Of a stretch of 64,000 nt of DNA, positions 14,834-23,656 are shown piece by piece. The stretch spans positions 1,807,145-1,871,144 of the forward strand of contig NZ_CP036528.1 of NCBI RefSeq assembly GCF_004331915.1. The letters run 5' to 3'. Source of the stretch: Ureibacillus thermophilus. Its GTDB lineage: Bacteria > Bacillota > Bacilli > Bacillales_A > Planococcaceae. A program made the position numbers and the translations under genes. A model generated the notes under the pieces. That model saw only the letters and a list, made by a program, of their open reading frames with translations, was not told the origin of the DNA and ran no database searches. Within the stretch, counting starts at the first letter, position 1, and every line of letters starts with the position of its first letter.

Positions 14834-15976
14834 ATGAATTTTGAACTCACAAAGGAACAATTAATGATTCAAGAAATGGTACGAGATTTTGCGGAACGGG
14901 AAATTAAACCATTTGCTCGGGAACATGATGAAAATGCAACATTCCCGATTGAAACATTTAAAAAAATGGGGGAACTTGGCCTTTTAGGCATTCCGTTTCC
15001 GGAAGAGTATGGCGGTTCAGGGGGAGATACGATTTCCTACGTTATTGCGGTTGAGGAAATCGGAAAAGCCTGTGGTGGAACAGGATTGAGCTATGCGGCA
15101 GCCATTAGTTTAGGCGCATCACCAATCTATTATTTTGGAACGGAAGAGCAAAAGCAAAAATGGCTTGTTCCAATGGCAAGAGGGGAAGCCCTTGGTTCTT
15201 TTGGATTGACGGAGCCGAATGCTGGTTCAGACGCTGGCGGTACCCAAACAAGAGCGGAACTGGTCGGTGATGAGTATTTCATCAATGGAGAAAAACAATG
15301 GATCACAAACGCCGGCTACGCAAGACAAGTCATTGTTACAGCCGTAACTGGAAAAAGGGAAGACGGCAAGAAAATCATTACATCCCTTATCGTTCCTACT
15401 GATGCAGAAGGCGTAACGATCCGCTGCGATTATGACAAAATGGGCGTACGGGCATCCAACACTTGCCAAATTGTGTTAGAAAATGTCCGCGTTCCAAAAG
15501 AAAATGTGTTGGGCGAACCAAATCGAGGATTCAGCCAATTCTTAAAAACGCTGGATGGAGGACGCATTTCCATCGCTGCCCTTTCTGTAGGAATTGCTCA
15601 AGCCGCTTATGAAAAAGCGTTGAAATATGCAAAAGAAAGAGTTCAATTTGGTCAATCCATCTCTAAATTCCAAGCCATTCAGTTTAAATTGGCTGATATG
15701 GCAATGGAAATAGAATTGGCCCGCAACATGGTATATAAAGCAGCATGGCTAAAGGACAACAACAAACCTTTTGGAAAGGAGGCGGCAATGGCAAAACTTT
15801 TCGCATCGGAAATGGGCTTTCGAGTGTGCAATCAAGCCATCCAGATTCATGGGGGCTATGGCTATATGAAAGAGTACGATGTGGAAAGACATTTACGGGA
15901 CATTAAATTAATGGAAATCGGGGAAGGTACTTCGGAAGTTCAACGTCTTGTGATTTCAAGATTAATTGGCTGCTAA
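14834..15976 (+). CDS. yngJ: Acyl-CoA dehydrogenase, probably isovaleryl-CoA dehydrogenase (YngJ-like)
   Basis: This 380-residue flavoenzyme introduces a double bond into short branched acyl-CoA and passes electrons to electron-transfer flavoprotein. Family landmarks are GLTEPNAGSDAGGTQT near residue 130, the FAD segment WITNAGYARQVIVTAVTG, the signature RVQFGQSISKFQAIQFKLADMA, QAIQIHGGYGYMKEYDVERHLRD and the terminal GTSEVQRLVISR. The glutamate in IGEGTSEVQ is the expected base for most family members. Start 14834 is set by GGGGG eight bases upstream. It heads a gene set in the order of the B. subtilis yng cluster, so isovaleryl-CoA from leucine is the likely substrate. Confidence 0.9.
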   Translation: MNFELTKEQLMIQEMVRDFAEREIKPFAREHDENATFPIETFKKMGELGLLGIPFPEEYGGSGGDTISYVIAVEEIGKACGGTGLSYAAAISLGASPIYYFGTEEQKQKWLVPMARGEALGSFGLTEPNAGSDAGGTQTRAELVGDEYFINGEKQWITNAGYARQVIVTAVTGKREDGKKIITSLIVPTDAEGVTIRCDYDKMGVRASNTCQIVLENVRVPKENVLGEPNRGFSQFLKTLDGGRISIAALSVGIAQAAYEKALKYAKERVQFGQSISKFQAIQFKLADMAMEIELARNMVYKAAWLKDNNKPFGKEAAMAKLFASEMGFRVCNQAIQIHGGYGYMKEYDVERHLRDIKLMEIGEGTSEVQRLVISRLIGC

Positions 15977-15999
15977 TAAAAATACAAAGGAGGAATGGA

Positions 16000-17637
16000 A
16001 TGGCTGAACTTGTTTATAAAACGATCGGTCAATTGTTGGAGGAGCAAGCGGAAAAATATCCAGATAAGGAAGCGGTTGTTTACGCAGACCGCAATTTGCG
16101 TTTAACTTATAAGGAGTTTAATGCATGGGCTGACCAAGTGGCAAAAGCGTTGATGGCCCTTGGCATTGAAAAGGGCGACCATATTGCCGTTTGGACAACT
16201 AATGTGCCGGAATGGGTGGCATTGCAATTTGCCACTGGAAAAATGGGGGCGCCGCTCGTGACGGTCAATACCAATTACCGCACAGCAGAATTGGAGTATT
16301 TATTAAAACAATCCGATTCCAAAACATTGATTTTAATCGAGCAATACAAAGATCACCGCTTTATTGATACGGTTTATGAAATCTGCCCTGAGTTGAAAAC
16401 TTCCAAACCAGGCGAGTTGAATTCAAAACGTTTGCCGATGTTAAAAAATGTCATTATTATTAGCGAAAAACAATTTGATGGTGTTTACAATTGGAATGAT
16501 GTGATGAAATTAGCAGAGCAAGTGACAGACGAAGAGCTGGAAAAAAGAAAAGCTTCTTTACATTATGATGATGTTATTAACTTGCAATATACTTCTGGCA
16601 CAACCGGTTTCCCGAAAGGCGTAATGTTGACCCATTACAATCTTGTCAATAATAGCACTAATATCGCGGAATGTATGAAATTAACCCATGAAGATCGCTT
16701 ATGCATCCCTGTACCATTCTTCCACTGCTTCGGCTGTGTGATTGGCACGTTGGCGATCGTTTCTGTAGGTGGTACGATGGTGCCAATTCAAGAATACAAT
16801 CCAGTGGAAGTATTGAAAACGGTGGAAAAAGAAAAATGTACAGCGCTGCATGGTGTTCCGACAATGTTCATTAGTGAATTGAACTTGCCGAATTTCGATG
16901 AATTTGATTTATCCACTTTGCGTACAGGTGTAATGGCTGGCTCCAACTGTCCAGAAGAGTTGATGAAGTCCGTTATTCAAAAAATGAATATGAAAGATAT
17001 CACGATTTGCTATGGACAGACAGAATCTTCTCCGGTAATTACGCAAACGCGAACAGACGATTCATTTGATTTGAAAGTCAGCACAGTAGGCCGCGCGTTG
17101 CCAAATGTGGAAGTGAAAATCGTGGATCCGGTAACGGGTGTAGAGTTGCCGCCAAATACCCAAGGAGAACTTTGCACACGAGGTTACCATGTAATGAAAG
17201 GCTACTATAAAAATCCAGAGGCAACAAAAGAAGCCATCGATGAGGATAATTGGCTGCACACTGGAGACCTTGCCACAATGGATGAAAACGGCTATGTACG
17301 CATTACAGGCCGCTTGAAAGATATGATTATCCGCGGCGGTGAAAATATTTATCCTCGTGAAATTGAAGAATTTTTATATAAAAATCCAAAAATATATGAC
17401 GTGCAAATCGTAGGAGTACCTGATGAAAAATACGGGGAAGAAGTGGCTGCGTTTATTATCTTAAAGCAAGGAGAAACAGCAACTCCAGAAGAAATTCGCG
17501 CATTCTGCGAAGGAAAAATTTCAAGACATAAGATTCCAAAATATATTTTCTTTGTGAATGAATATCCAATGACGGCATCAGGAAAAATCCAGAAGTTTAA
17601 ATTGAGAGAGCAATTTACGGCAAAACTAGTTCATTAA
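16000..17637 (+). CDS. yngI: AMP-dependent acyl-CoA synthetase (YngI-like)
   Basis: The 545-residue ligase has the ANL-superfamily motifs YTSGTTGFPKG (near residue 200, P-loop), YGQTESSPV (near 338), the hinge-region GRLKDMIIRGGENIYPREIE and the C-terminal catalytic lysine in TASGKIQKF. It activates a carboxylic acid via an acyl-adenylate to acyl-CoA. In the B. subtilis yng cluster the orthologue lies in the same place; it may salvage free isovalerate, acetoacetate or other medium/branched acids. The exact substrate is not readable. A clear AAAGGAGG lies before the ATG, 23 bases after the dehydrogenase stop. Confidence 0.9.
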   Translation: MAELVYKTIGQLLEEQAEKYPDKEAVVYADRNLRLTYKEFNAWADQVAKALMALGIEKGDHIAVWTTNVPEWVALQFATGKMGAPLVTVNTNYRTAELEYLLKQSDSKTLILIEQYKDHRFIDTVYEICPELKTSKPGELNSKRLPMLKNVIIISEKQFDGVYNWNDVMKLAEQVTDEELEKRKASLHYDDVINLQYTSGTTGFPKGVMLTHYNLVNNSTNIAECMKLTHEDRLCIPVPFFHCFGCVIGTLAIVSVGGTMVPIQEYNPVEVLKTVEKEKCTALHGVPTMFISELNLPNFDEFDLSTLRTGVMAGSNCPEELMKSVIQKMNMKDITICYGQTESSPVITQTRTDDSFDLKVSTVGRALPNVEVKIVDPVTGVELPPNTQGELCTRGYHVMKGYYKNPEATKEAIDEDNWLHTGDLATMDENGYVRITGRLKDMIIRGGENIYPREIEEFLYKNPKIYDVQIVGVPDEKYGEEVAAFIILKQGETATPEEIRAFCEGKISRHKIPKYIFFVNEYPMTASGKIQKFKLREQFTAKLVH

Positions 17638-17661
17638 AAATTAGAAAGGAGACGTATGCCG

Positions 17662-19020
17662 ATGTTTCAAAAAATATTAATTGCAAACCGCGGTGAAATA
17701 GCTAGAAGAGTGATTAGAACATGCAAAAAACTGAACATTCAAACAGTTGCAGTTTACTCTGAGGCAGACCGGGATGCACTGTTCGTACGAGAAGCCGACG
17801 AAGCCTATGAAATCGGCAAACCCCCTGTTTCCTTAAGCTATTTAAATATTGAAAAAATCATTGAGGTGGCAAAAAAGGCAAAGGTGGATGCCATTCATCC
17901 AGGCTACGGCTTGCTTTCTGAAAATGCGGAATTCGCTAAGCGCTGCGAAGAAGAAGGAATTACTTTTATTGGACCGAAACCGGAAGTTATTGCGGCAATG
18001 GGAAGCAAGTTGGAGGCAAGGGTGAAAATGAAGGAAGCCGGGGTGCCAATTATTGAAGGGATGAATGTGGCAATTGAAAGTGTGGAAGAAGCAATAAAAG
18101 CGGCTGAGGAAATCGGCTATCCGCTCATGTTAAAAGCTTCTAGCGGCGGTGGTGGCATCGGCATGCAGCGAATTTATCATCCAGAAGAGCTCGAAAAAGC
18201 CTTTGAAAGCAATAAAAAACGTGCTGAATCCTATTTTGGCGACGGCACGTTGTATATCGAAAAATGTATTGAAAATCCCCATCATGTGGAAGTACAAATT
18301 TTAGCTGATGTATATGGAAATGTGGTGCCGCTTTTTGAACGGGAATGCTCTATCCAGCGCCGAAATCAAAAGGTCATTGAAGAAGCACCATCCCCAACCC
18401 TTTCTGATACGACTCGAGAGAAAATGCTGGAGACAGCTGTTCAAGCGGCAAAGTACATCGGTTATACCAATGCAGGAACCTTTGAATTTTTAGTAGATGA
18501 AAAAGAGAATTTTTATTTCTTGGAAATGAATACCCGATTGCAAGTAGAGCATCCCGTAACGGAGGCAATTACCGGTATTGATTTAGTGGAACAGCAAATT
18601 AGAATTGCACAAGGGCTTCCGCTAGAAATTAATCGAGAATCTATAAAAATGAAAGGACATGCAATTGAAGCGCGTATTTATGCGGAAGATCCAGTTACCT
18701 TCTTTCCTTCACCAGGGACAATTACCTTATTGGAGTTGCCAGAGGGAGAAGGAATCCGCCATGATTGTGCCGTTGAATCAGGTTTCAATGTAACGCCATT
18801 TTATGATCCGATGATTGGAAAATTAATTTGTTATGGCGAAACCCGTGAACAAGCATGCGAACGCTTAATTCAAGCACTAAAACAATATAAAGTGGAAGGC
18901 ATTAAAACGAATATTCCAATGCTTATAAAAATTGCGAGCCATGAAGAATTTCTAAGAGGCAATATTACGACTAGTTTTGTAGAACATTATTATTTGCCTA
19001 ATGTACAAGTAACGAAGTAA
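17662..19020 (+). CDS. yngHA: Biotin carboxylase subunit of 3-methylcrotonyl-CoA carboxylase (YngHA-like)
   Basis: The protein (about 452 residues) has the ATP-grasp biotin carboxylase fold: FQKILIANRGEIARRVIRTCKKL at the start, HPGYGLLSENAEFA near residue 75, KASSGGGGIGMQ near 160 (glycine-rich ATP loop), EAPSPTL, and FLEMNTRLQVEHPVTE (catalytic Glu/Asn/Arg/Glu) near 290. It carboxylates biotin on the separate carrier protein. It ends before any biotinyl domain, so the carrier is the small gene at 19309. Two in-frame ATGs (17656, 17662) fit AAGGAG; I prefer the second on spacing and family start. Confidence 0.9.
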   Translation: MFQKILIANRGEIARRVIRTCKKLNIQTVAVYSEADRDALFVREADEAYEIGKPPVSLSYLNIEKIIEVAKKAKVDAIHPGYGLLSENAEFAKRCEEEGITFIGPKPEVIAAMGSKLEARVKMKEAGVPIIEGMNVAIESVEEAIKAAEEIGYPLMLKASSGGGGIGMQRIYHPEELEKAFESNKKRAESYFGDGTLYIEKCIENPHHVEVQILADVYGNVVPLFERECSIQRRNQKVIEEAPSPTLSDTTREKMLETAVQAAKYIGYTNAGTFEFLVDEKENFYFLEMNTRLQVEHPVTEAITGIDLVEQQIRIAQGLPLEINRESIKMKGHAIEARIYAEDPVTFFPSPGTITLLELPEGEGIRHDCAVESGFNVTPFYDPMIGKLICYGETREQACERLIQALKQYKVEGIKTNIPMLIKIASHEEFLRGNITTSFVEHYYLPNVQVTK

Positions 19021-19070
19021 TCGAATGTTCGGGGAAAAGGGTGTTGTTTTGATTGATATTGGATGAGGAA

Positions 19071-19238
19071 GTATTCGAACGAATTAAGGTGGTATCCGCA
19101 CCAAATGGAGAAGCAAACGCACAAAAGGATGCCGTATCCGCACAAAATGAGGAAGCATACGCACGAAATGAGTAAACAAACGCACTAAATAAGGATCTAT
19201 CCACCCTAAATTGGAATCTATCCGCACGAAATAGCATT
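19071..19238 (-). repeat. Eight tandem 21-bp units inside the leucine operon, reverse orientation of the array at 165-500
   Basis: Eight units start at 19071, 19092, 19113, 19134, 19155, 19176, 19197 and 19218, an exact 21-base step with no insertion or deletion. The best-kept core is GTATCCGCAC followed by one variable base and AAATGAGGAA. Its complement (ATTT-GTGCGGATAC) equals the core of the 165-500 array, so the two arrays are the same element in opposite orientations. It fills the 288-base gap between the biotin carboxylase and carrier genes, which are adjacent in B. subtilis, and is presumably transcribed with them. Confidence 0.85.
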
Positions 19239-19308
19239 CGAATGCCTCCTCATTCACTACCCTTGCTTCCCGTCACAAACCAATAAAATTTGTCGGAGGT
19301 TGATGATA

Positions 19309-19521
19309 ATGACAATAGTAAAAGCAAATATGGCAGGATCCGTTTGGAAAATCGTTGTATCAGAAGGTGAACAAGTAGAAGAGGGACAAGATGTAGTTAT
19401 TTTAGAATCCATGAAAATGGAAATTCCTATTGCTGCAGAAGCTTCCGGTGTCGTGAAGAGAATCTTAGTGCAAGAAGGCGATTTTATCAACGTGGATGAT
19501 GCTATTTTAGAAATTGAATAG
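19309..19521 (+). CDS. yngHB: Biotin carboxyl carrier protein (YngHB-like)
   Basis: This 70-residue protein is a single biotinyl domain. The biotin-accepting lysine lies in ESMKMEIP near residue 35, with the usual glycines GSVWK and ASGVVKRILVQEGDFIN on either side. It carries carboxybiotin from the carboxylase (17662) to the carboxyltransferase (21245). The ATG at 19309 lies 9 bases after GGAGG; earlier TTG/ATG codons are too close. It follows the 21-bp repeat array and ends 10 bases before the HMG-CoA lyase start. Confidence 0.92.
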   Translation: MTIVKANMAGSVWKIVVSEGEQVEEGQDVVILESMKMEIPIAAEASGVVKRILVQEGDFINVDDAILEIE

Positions 19522-19531
19522 GGGGAAAGGG

Positions 19532-20464
19532 ATGAAGCTTCCAACAAAAGTAACCATTAAAGAAGTTGGTCCAAGGGATGGATTGCAAAATGAATCCAAA
19601 TTTATCGATACCAAAGACAAAATTGAATGGATTAACCGACTGAGCAAAACAGGTTTATCCTATATCGAAGTATCTTCCTTTGTTCATCCGAAATGGATTC
19701 CCCAACTAGCTGATAGCGAAGAAGTATTAAAGTCCATTCAAAAAAAGCCCGGGGTGACTTATGCGGCATTGGTGCCAAATATTCGAGGACTTGAACGGGC
19801 GTTAAACTGCCAGGTGGATGAAATCAGTGTATTCATGTCCGCCAGCGAAGGACATAACAAACAAAATATCAATAAAACCATTGATGAAACTTTTCCTGTT
19901 TTAAAAGAAGTGGTGGATGAAGCGAAAAAAGCCAATGTAAAGGTAAGAGGTTATGTTTCGACGGTCATTGCCTGCCCTTATGATGGCCTCGTTGCGCCGA
20001 AGCAGGTGTTAAAAGTTGCAGATCGCCTTTTTGATATGGGAGTCTATGAAGTTTCTTTAGGCGATACTATTGGCGTCGGTGTTCCAACCCAGGTGGAAAG
20101 CTTATTGGAAACTTTGTTAAAACATTTTCCACCTAACCTTTTGGCCATGCATTTCCACGATACGAGAGGAACGGCCCTTGCGAATGTGTTGAAATCGTTG
20201 GAAATGGGCATTACTACCTTCGACAGTTCTACAGGTGGACTAGGTGGCTGCCCATATGCAAAAGGGGCTTCTGGAAATGTCGCTACAGAAGATTTAAATT
20301 ATATGCTTTCTGCGATGCACATTGAAACTGGCATCAATCCGGAAGCACTAATTGACTCAGCATTTTTTATGGAAGAAAAAATTGGCAAGATACTTATTTC
20401 AAAACAAATGGAAATTGCGAGAAACGAAAGGAGCGGAAACCTTGACAACGCTCGTACAGTTTAA
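19532..20464 (+). CDS. yngG: Hydroxymethylglutaryl-CoA lyase (YngG-like)
   Basis: The 310-residue TIM-barrel enzyme splits HMG-CoA into acetyl-CoA and acetoacetate, the last leucine-specific step. It shows EVGPRDGLQNE near residue 12 (metal Asp and catalytic Arg), HFHDTRGTALAN with metal-binding His pair near 210, and the HMG-CoA lyase signature GGLGGCPYAKGASGNVATED near 240 with the catalytic cysteine. The ATG at 19532 follows GGGGGAAAGG. It overlaps the next gene by 23 bases. The acetoacetate formed can be activated by ScoAB encoded upstream. Confidence 0.93.
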   Translation: MKLPTKVTIKEVGPRDGLQNESKFIDTKDKIEWINRLSKTGLSYIEVSSFVHPKWIPQLADSEEVLKSIQKKPGVTYAALVPNIRGLERALNCQVDEISVFMSASEGHNKQNINKTIDETFPVLKEVVDEAKKANVKVRGYVSTVIACPYDGLVAPKQVLKVADRLFDMGVYEVSLGDTIGVGVPTQVESLLETLLKHFPPNLLAMHFHDTRGTALANVLKSLEMGITTFDSSTGGLGGCPYAKGASGNVATEDLNYMLSAMHIETGINPEALIDSAFFMEEKIGKILISKQMEIARNERSGNLDNARTV

Positions 20465-21224
20465 CGAAATCGAAAAAGGCATCGGGATGATTACATTAAA
20501 TCGCGCGGAAGCTGCCAATGCCTTGTCCCTTCAATTGTTGAAGGAACTGAATGAAATGTTGCAATCTGTTGGCAAAAATAGAGCAATCCGTGTGGTCCTC
20601 ATCATGGGCAGTGGAGAAAAATCCTTTTGTGCCGGTGCCGACTTAAAAGAACGAAAAAACATGAATGAACAAGAAGTGCGGGAAACCGTGAGATTAATCG
20701 GCAGCATTGTAAATCAAGTGGAAGCTTTGCCTCAGCCGGTCATTGCGGTCATCAATGGCGTGGCTTTTGGCGGGGGATTGGAACTGGCTTTAGCTTGCGA
20801 CTTTCGTATTGCAGCAACTAATGCCAAAATGGGGCTCACAGAAGTTTCCCTAGGCATAATTCCGGGAGCAGGAGGGACACAGCGTTTACCGCGTTTAATC
20901 GGGATCGGAAAAGCCAAGGAACTTATTTATACAGCAAAAAGAATTTCAGCAGCGGAAGCTCTTGATATCAATTTAATCAACGCAATGTATGAAAAGGAAA
21001 TTTTACTCGAGAAGGCTGTTGAATTTGCTCGAGAAATCGCAAAAAACGCACCGTTATCACTGATTCAAGCAAAAATTGCCATCAATAAAGGTGTAGAAGT
21101 GGATTTAACAACCGGGCTAAAAATTGAAGAACTTGCTTATAATGAGCTCTTGCACACAGAAGATCGAATGGAAGGATTAATTGCATTCCAAGAGAAACGA
21201 CAACCGCAATATCAAGGAAGATAG
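20442..21224 (+). CDS. yngF: Enoyl-CoA hydratase family, probable methylglutaconyl-CoA hydratase (YngF-like)
   Basis: The 260-residue crotonase-fold protein has the oxyanion-hole segments SGEKSFCAGADLKER near residue 55 and INGVAFGGGLELALACDFRIAA near 100, followed by GLTEVSLGIIPGAGGTQRLPRLIG, which carries the two glutamate positions of hydratases. Its position between HMG-CoA lyase and the carboxyltransferase supports hydration of 3-methylglutaconyl-CoA to HMG-CoA. The TTG at 20442 is chosen because GAAAGGAG lies 9 bases upstream. Start and ribosome binding site lie inside the end of the lyase gene, so translation is probably coupled. Confidence 0.9.
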   Translation: MTTLVQFNEIEKGIGMITLNRAEAANALSLQLLKELNEMLQSVGKNRAIRVVLIMGSGEKSFCAGADLKERKNMNEQEVRETVRLIGSIVNQVEALPQPVIAVINGVAFGGGLELALACDFRIAATNAKMGLTEVSLGIIPGAGGTQRLPRLIGIGKAKELIYTAKRISAAEALDINLINAMYEKEILLEKAVEFAREIAKNAPLSLIQAKIAINKGVEVDLTTGLKIEELAYNELLHTEDRMEGLIAFQEKRQPQYQGR

Positions 21225-21244
21225 AAACAAAGGAGGATTCGTCC

Positions 21245-22783
21245 ATGAGTGATACGGTTACAAAAAAATCCCATGCTAGTTTAATAGAAGAAATCAAAAA
21301 AGGCGGCCAAGAAAAGTATCATCAGAAAAATAAAGAGCAAGGAAAATTATTTGTCCGCGACCGATTAAAATTGCTTCTTGATGACGATGTGCAAATCGAG
21401 GACGGCCTTTTTGCCAATTGTATGGCAGGGGATTTACCTGCTGACGGCGTAGTGACAGGAATCGGAAAAATTAATGGGCAAACAGTATGCTTTATGGCCA
21501 ATGATTCTACCGTAAAAGCCGGTTCTTGGGGAAAGAGAACCGTTGAAAAAATATTGCGCATTCAAGAAACGGCAGAGAAATTGGCTTGTCCAATCATTTA
21601 TTTGGTGGATTCTGCGGGTGCCCGCATTACAGATCAGGTGGAGATGTTCCCTGGGCGGAGAGGAGCCGGTCGCATTTTCTATAACCAAGTAAAACTCTCT
21701 GGAAAAGTGCCGCAAGTATGTTTATTGTTCGGTCCTTCTGCAGCGGGTGGAGCCTACATACCTGCCTTCTGTGATGTGGTCATTATGGTGGAAGGCAATG
21801 CTTCCATGTATTTAGGTTCACCAAGAATGGCTGAAATGGTGATTGGAGAAAAAGTAGATTTGGAAACAATGGGCGGAGCAAAAATGCATTGTTCTGTTTC
21901 TGGCTGTGGAGACGTGCTTGCGAAAACGGAAGAAGAAGCCATTGAATACGCAAGAAAATATTTAAGCTATTTTCCGAATAATTACCGGGAAAAGCCGCCT
22001 GCTGCAGCGCCAAAACTGCCAGCAACCTTTGAAAAATCAATTGAAGAAATCATTCCAAAAAATCAAAACGTGCCATTTAATATGTATGATTTAATCGACC
22101 GCATTATCGACGAAGGCTCCTTCTGTGAAGTGAAAAAGCTGTTTGCAGCAGAACTTATTACAGGTTTTGCAAGAATTGATGGACAAGTGGTAGGAATAGT
22201 AGCCAATCAGCCACGGGTTAAAGGCGGAGTATTGTTCCACGATTCGGCCGATAAAGCGGCGAAATTCATCAGCCTTTGTGATGCGTTTCATATTCCGCTC
22301 GTCTTTTTAGCGGATGTTCCGGGATTTATGATAGGCACTCAAGTAGAACGGCAAGGAATCATCCGCCACGGCGCAAAAATGATTTTTGCCATGAGCGAAG
22401 CAACGGTGCCGAAAATTACGGTGATTGTGAGAAAAGCGTATGGTGCAGGACTTTATGCAATGGCTGGCCCTGCCTTTGAACCGGATTGCGTCATTGCTTT
22501 AACAACGGCGCAAATTGCTGTGATGGGTCCGGAAGCGGCGGTGAATGCGGTATATGCCAATAAAATTGCCCAGCTGCCAAAAGAAGAGCAGCAAGCCTTC
22601 ATTGAACAAAAACGCCAAGAGTATCGAGAAGAGATTGATATTTATAAATTGGCTTCAGAATTGATTGTTGATGACGTTATTGAGCCGAACGATTTGCGGC
22701 AGGCATTGGTATCCCGTGTCCATGCCTATTCTTCCAAGTATCTTCTATTCTCAGAACGGAAACATGGCGTCAGTCCAGTATAA
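21245..22783 (+). CDS. yngE: Carboxyltransferase subunit of 3-methylcrotonyl-CoA carboxylase (YngE-like)
   Basis: The 512-residue protein has the paired crotonase-like domains of acyl-CoA carboxylase beta subunits: RDRLKLLLDD and GKINGQTVCFMANDSTVKAGSWG in the N-terminal half, GPSAAGGAYIPAFCDVVIMV (oxyanion loop), and in the second half FLADVPGFMIGTQVERQGIIRHGAKM and KAYGAGLYAMAGPAFEPD. It transfers carboxyl from biotin to 3-methylcrotonyl-CoA, giving 3-methylglutaconyl-CoA. A related propionyl-CoA carboxylase role is possible from sequence alone, but the gene context decides for the leucine pathway. A terminator follows. Confidence 0.9.
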   Translation: MSDTVTKKSHASLIEEIKKGGQEKYHQKNKEQGKLFVRDRLKLLLDDDVQIEDGLFANCMAGDLPADGVVTGIGKINGQTVCFMANDSTVKAGSWGKRTVEKILRIQETAEKLACPIIYLVDSAGARITDQVEMFPGRRGAGRIFYNQVKLSGKVPQVCLLFGPSAAGGAYIPAFCDVVIMVEGNASMYLGSPRMAEMVIGEKVDLETMGGAKMHCSVSGCGDVLAKTEEEAIEYARKYLSYFPNNYREKPPAAAPKLPATFEKSIEEIIPKNQNVPFNMYDLIDRIIDEGSFCEVKKLFAAELITGFARIDGQVVGIVANQPRVKGGVLFHDSADKAAKFISLCDAFHIPLVFLADVPGFMIGTQVERQGIIRHGAKMIFAMSEATVPKITVIVRKAYGAGLYAMAGPAFEPDCVIALTTAQIAVMGPEAAVNAVYANKIAQLPKEEQQAFIEQKRQEYREEIDIYKLASELIVDDVIEPNDLRQALVSRVHAYSSKYLLFSERKHGVSPV

Positions 22784-22791
22784 TCGAAATC

Positions 22792-22834
22792 GAATGCGGA
22801 TTAGAAAAGAGGATTTTCTAATTCGCATTTTTTT
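22792..22834 (+). terminator. Terminator of the leucine cluster
   Basis: AATGCGGATTAGAAAA pairs with TTTTCTAATTCGCATT and is followed by TTTTTG; the convergent PAQR gene ends 20 bases beyond. Confidence 0.85.
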
Positions 22835-22852
22835 GTTTTGTTGTCCTCCCGC

Positions 22853-23494
22853 TTATAAATAAACCGCCACGCAATACACCATGCAAACGCAGCCTGCTAT
22901 GACAAAGATATGCCAAATGGCGTGATTATAAGGAAGCTTCCTCCAAGCATAGAATATAGAACCAATCGTGAAAAATAGCCCTCCTGCAAAAAGTACACAA
23001 AATCCTTCCCAATGAATGAAGGCATAGAGTGGTTTGACGGCGAATATAATGAGCCAACCCATTGCTAAATACAACACTAAAGAAAGCGCTTCATACCGAT
23101 GAATAAATAAGCTTTTAAATACAATGCCAAATATGGCAATTCCCCAAATGATGCATAGCAAGACAATCCCAAGCGTTCCTCCAATGGCAATCGAGAGAAA
23201 CGGGGTATATGTTCCGGCAATCAATACATAAATGGATGAATGGTCAAGGATGGAGAAGAACCTTTTATATTTTTCAGGCATGCTATGTAATAAAGTAGAC
23301 ATGCAAAATAAGATGATTAAAGAAGCACCGAAGATAGAATATGATGCAATTTGCACGGCACTATCGGATTGTGCAGCGAGAATGATTAAAAAAACACAAG
23401 TAGGAATGCTAAAGAGTAATCCCACTCCATGGGTAATGGCATTCCATAATTCTTCCTTTCTATTTTTATAATCAAAAGCATGAATGTTGTTCAT
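22853..23494 (-). CDS. Hemolysin III/PAQR-family membrane protein (YplQ-like)
   Basis: This 213-residue protein has seven hydrophobic segments and the PAQR metal-site pattern: NAITHGVG near residue 18, STLLHSMPEKYKRFFSILDHSSIYVLIAGTYTPF in the middle with Ser, His and Asp ligands, and the terminal NHAIWHIFVIAG with two histidines. The family includes bacterial hemolysin III and eukaryotic adiponectin receptors; bacterial members affect membrane lipid homeostasis, and hydrolase activity has been proposed. B. subtilis has a homologue, YplQ, in the dfrA/thyB region. AGGAGG lies before the ATG. It converges on the leucine cluster. Confidence 0.85.
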   Translation of the reverse strand: MNNIHAFDYKNRKEELWNAITHGVGLLFSIPTCVFLIILAAQSDSAVQIASYSIFGASLIILFCMSTLLHSMPEKYKRFFSILDHSSIYVLIAGTYTPFLSIAIGGTLGIVLLCIIWGIAIFGIVFKSLFIHRYEALSLVLYLAMGWLIIFAVKPLYAFIHWEGFCVLFAGGLFFTIGSIFYAWRKLPYNHAIWHIFVIAGCVCMVYCVAVYL

Positions 23495-23656
23495 TATAAC
23501 TACCTCCTATTTTACTAACAATACAGTAATTTTTCCTGAAGCAATACTATCAATTGTCATATATTTCAAATTGGTGAGAAAGATGATTATTATCACTTTC
23601 CGAAGTGTCTTTTCTCTTTGTATAATGGTTTAAATTTCATTGGAGGAAGTGGATAG

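Noticed and set aside
23590-23615. Fur-box-like sequence (GATGATTATTATCA) before the DegV gene
   Set aside because: It lacks the spacing and symmetry of the 7-1-7 Fur consensus, and the gene has no iron link.
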